Below are positions 63,748 to 64,000 of a stretch of 64,000 nt of DNA, piece by piece. The notes beneath the pieces are model-generated. The model did no database searches, was not told where the DNA came from, and saw only the letters and a program-made list of their open reading frames with translations. The DNA is from Aricia agestis. Lineage: Eukaryota; Arthropoda; Insecta; Lepidoptera; Lycaenidae. Numbering within the stretch: position 1 is the first letter of the stretch; each line of letters starts with the position of its first letter. A program made the position numbers and the translations under genes. Where the stretch lies: assembly GCF_905147365.1 (NCBI RefSeq), contig NC_056420.1:10116001-10180000 (forward strand). The letters run 5' to 3'.

Positions 63748-64000
63748 GTAAGTACAAAATATTATCACATTATTATTACTGTTTTAATTAAGCACATAGC
63801 AGGTAAATTATTTGATTACGCACTAAGATTAATAACAACGATGACTTAACCTTTAACTACGGCCATTGGCCTTTCTTGGAAAACCTTTTTGTATGGTAAA
63901 CTATAGGCATATTTTTGGCACCAATCTGCCTTTTTTATTAGCATATATTATGTAGGTAATATTAGCAAGATAATGTAAGAAGTAAACACAGAATAAACGT
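63748..64000. other. Start of the intron after e17
   Basis: Donor gtaagt then AT-rich non-coding sequence to the edge. No further exon is visible. Confidence 0.6.

Noticed and set aside
61337..62182. 281-aa and 130-aa minus-strand ORFs rich in Val/Ala or Leu/Ile
   Set aside because: They are antisense shadows of the Gln/Tyr/Asp-rich unc-13 exon; composition follows from CAA/CAG/TAT codons read backwards.

Overview
The window is animal, almost certainly lepidopteran (moth or butterfly), genomic DNA. The evidence is AT-rich introns crowded with short repeats of the kind seen across Lepidoptera, a degenerate jockey-type LINE, a DIRS-like retroelement, and one large insect neuronal gene with canonical GT-AG introns. 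The species cannot be named from the sequence alone.

The whole window is occupied by the 5' part of one plus-strand gene, the insect orthologue of unc-13 (Munc13), the presynaptic vesicle-priming factor. Seventeen coding exons (called e1-e17 here; 3,852 nt, about 1,284 codons) can be joined in a single reading frame from 2937 to 63747. They encode the N-terminal C2A domain (e1-e4), a short conserved linker (e5-e6), a tyrosine/serine-rich linker encoded by many small exons (e7-e14), one 2-kb low-complexity exon with six 23-residue repeats and a Gln/Tyr-rich tract ending in Q20 (e15), an acidic segment ending in a motif matching the Munc13 calmodulin-binding site (e16), and a 13-nt microexon (e17). 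The start-codon exon was not found and the C1, C2B, MUN and C2C domains lie beyond the right edge. All exons except e15 are small; introns e2-e3 (13.9 kb) and e4-e5 (31.2 kb) hold most of the DNA.

The introns are a layered record of transposition. Notable layers are: a minus-strand jockey-like LINE inserted inside a plus-strand copy of the same family with a 5-bp target duplication (28820-32735); a decayed but nearly complete minus-strand DIRS-type tyrosine-recombinase retrotransposon with inverted termini (38590-42245), next to a short element sharing its end sequence and a MITE with 62-bp inverted repeats; a tRNA-headed SINE inserted into another repeat with a perfect 20-bp target duplication (21845-22232); several hAT-like MITEs with 8-bp duplications; a three-level MITE nest in intron e9-e10; a 17-bp minisatellite with a 51-bp higher-order period (24117-24643); a 21-bp minisatellite (34291-34683); and a 135-bp TA microsatellite.

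No other host gene was supported on either strand. Long ORFs outside the unc-13 exons are retroelement remnants, minisatellite read-through or antisense shadows. The observations most worth following are at the gene level: the calmodulin-site exon junction with its microexon, the in-frame ATG-initiated extension upstream of e15 (possible internal promoter), the intron-retention stop after e15, the NAGNAG acceptor of e4, and the duplicated acceptor region of e2.
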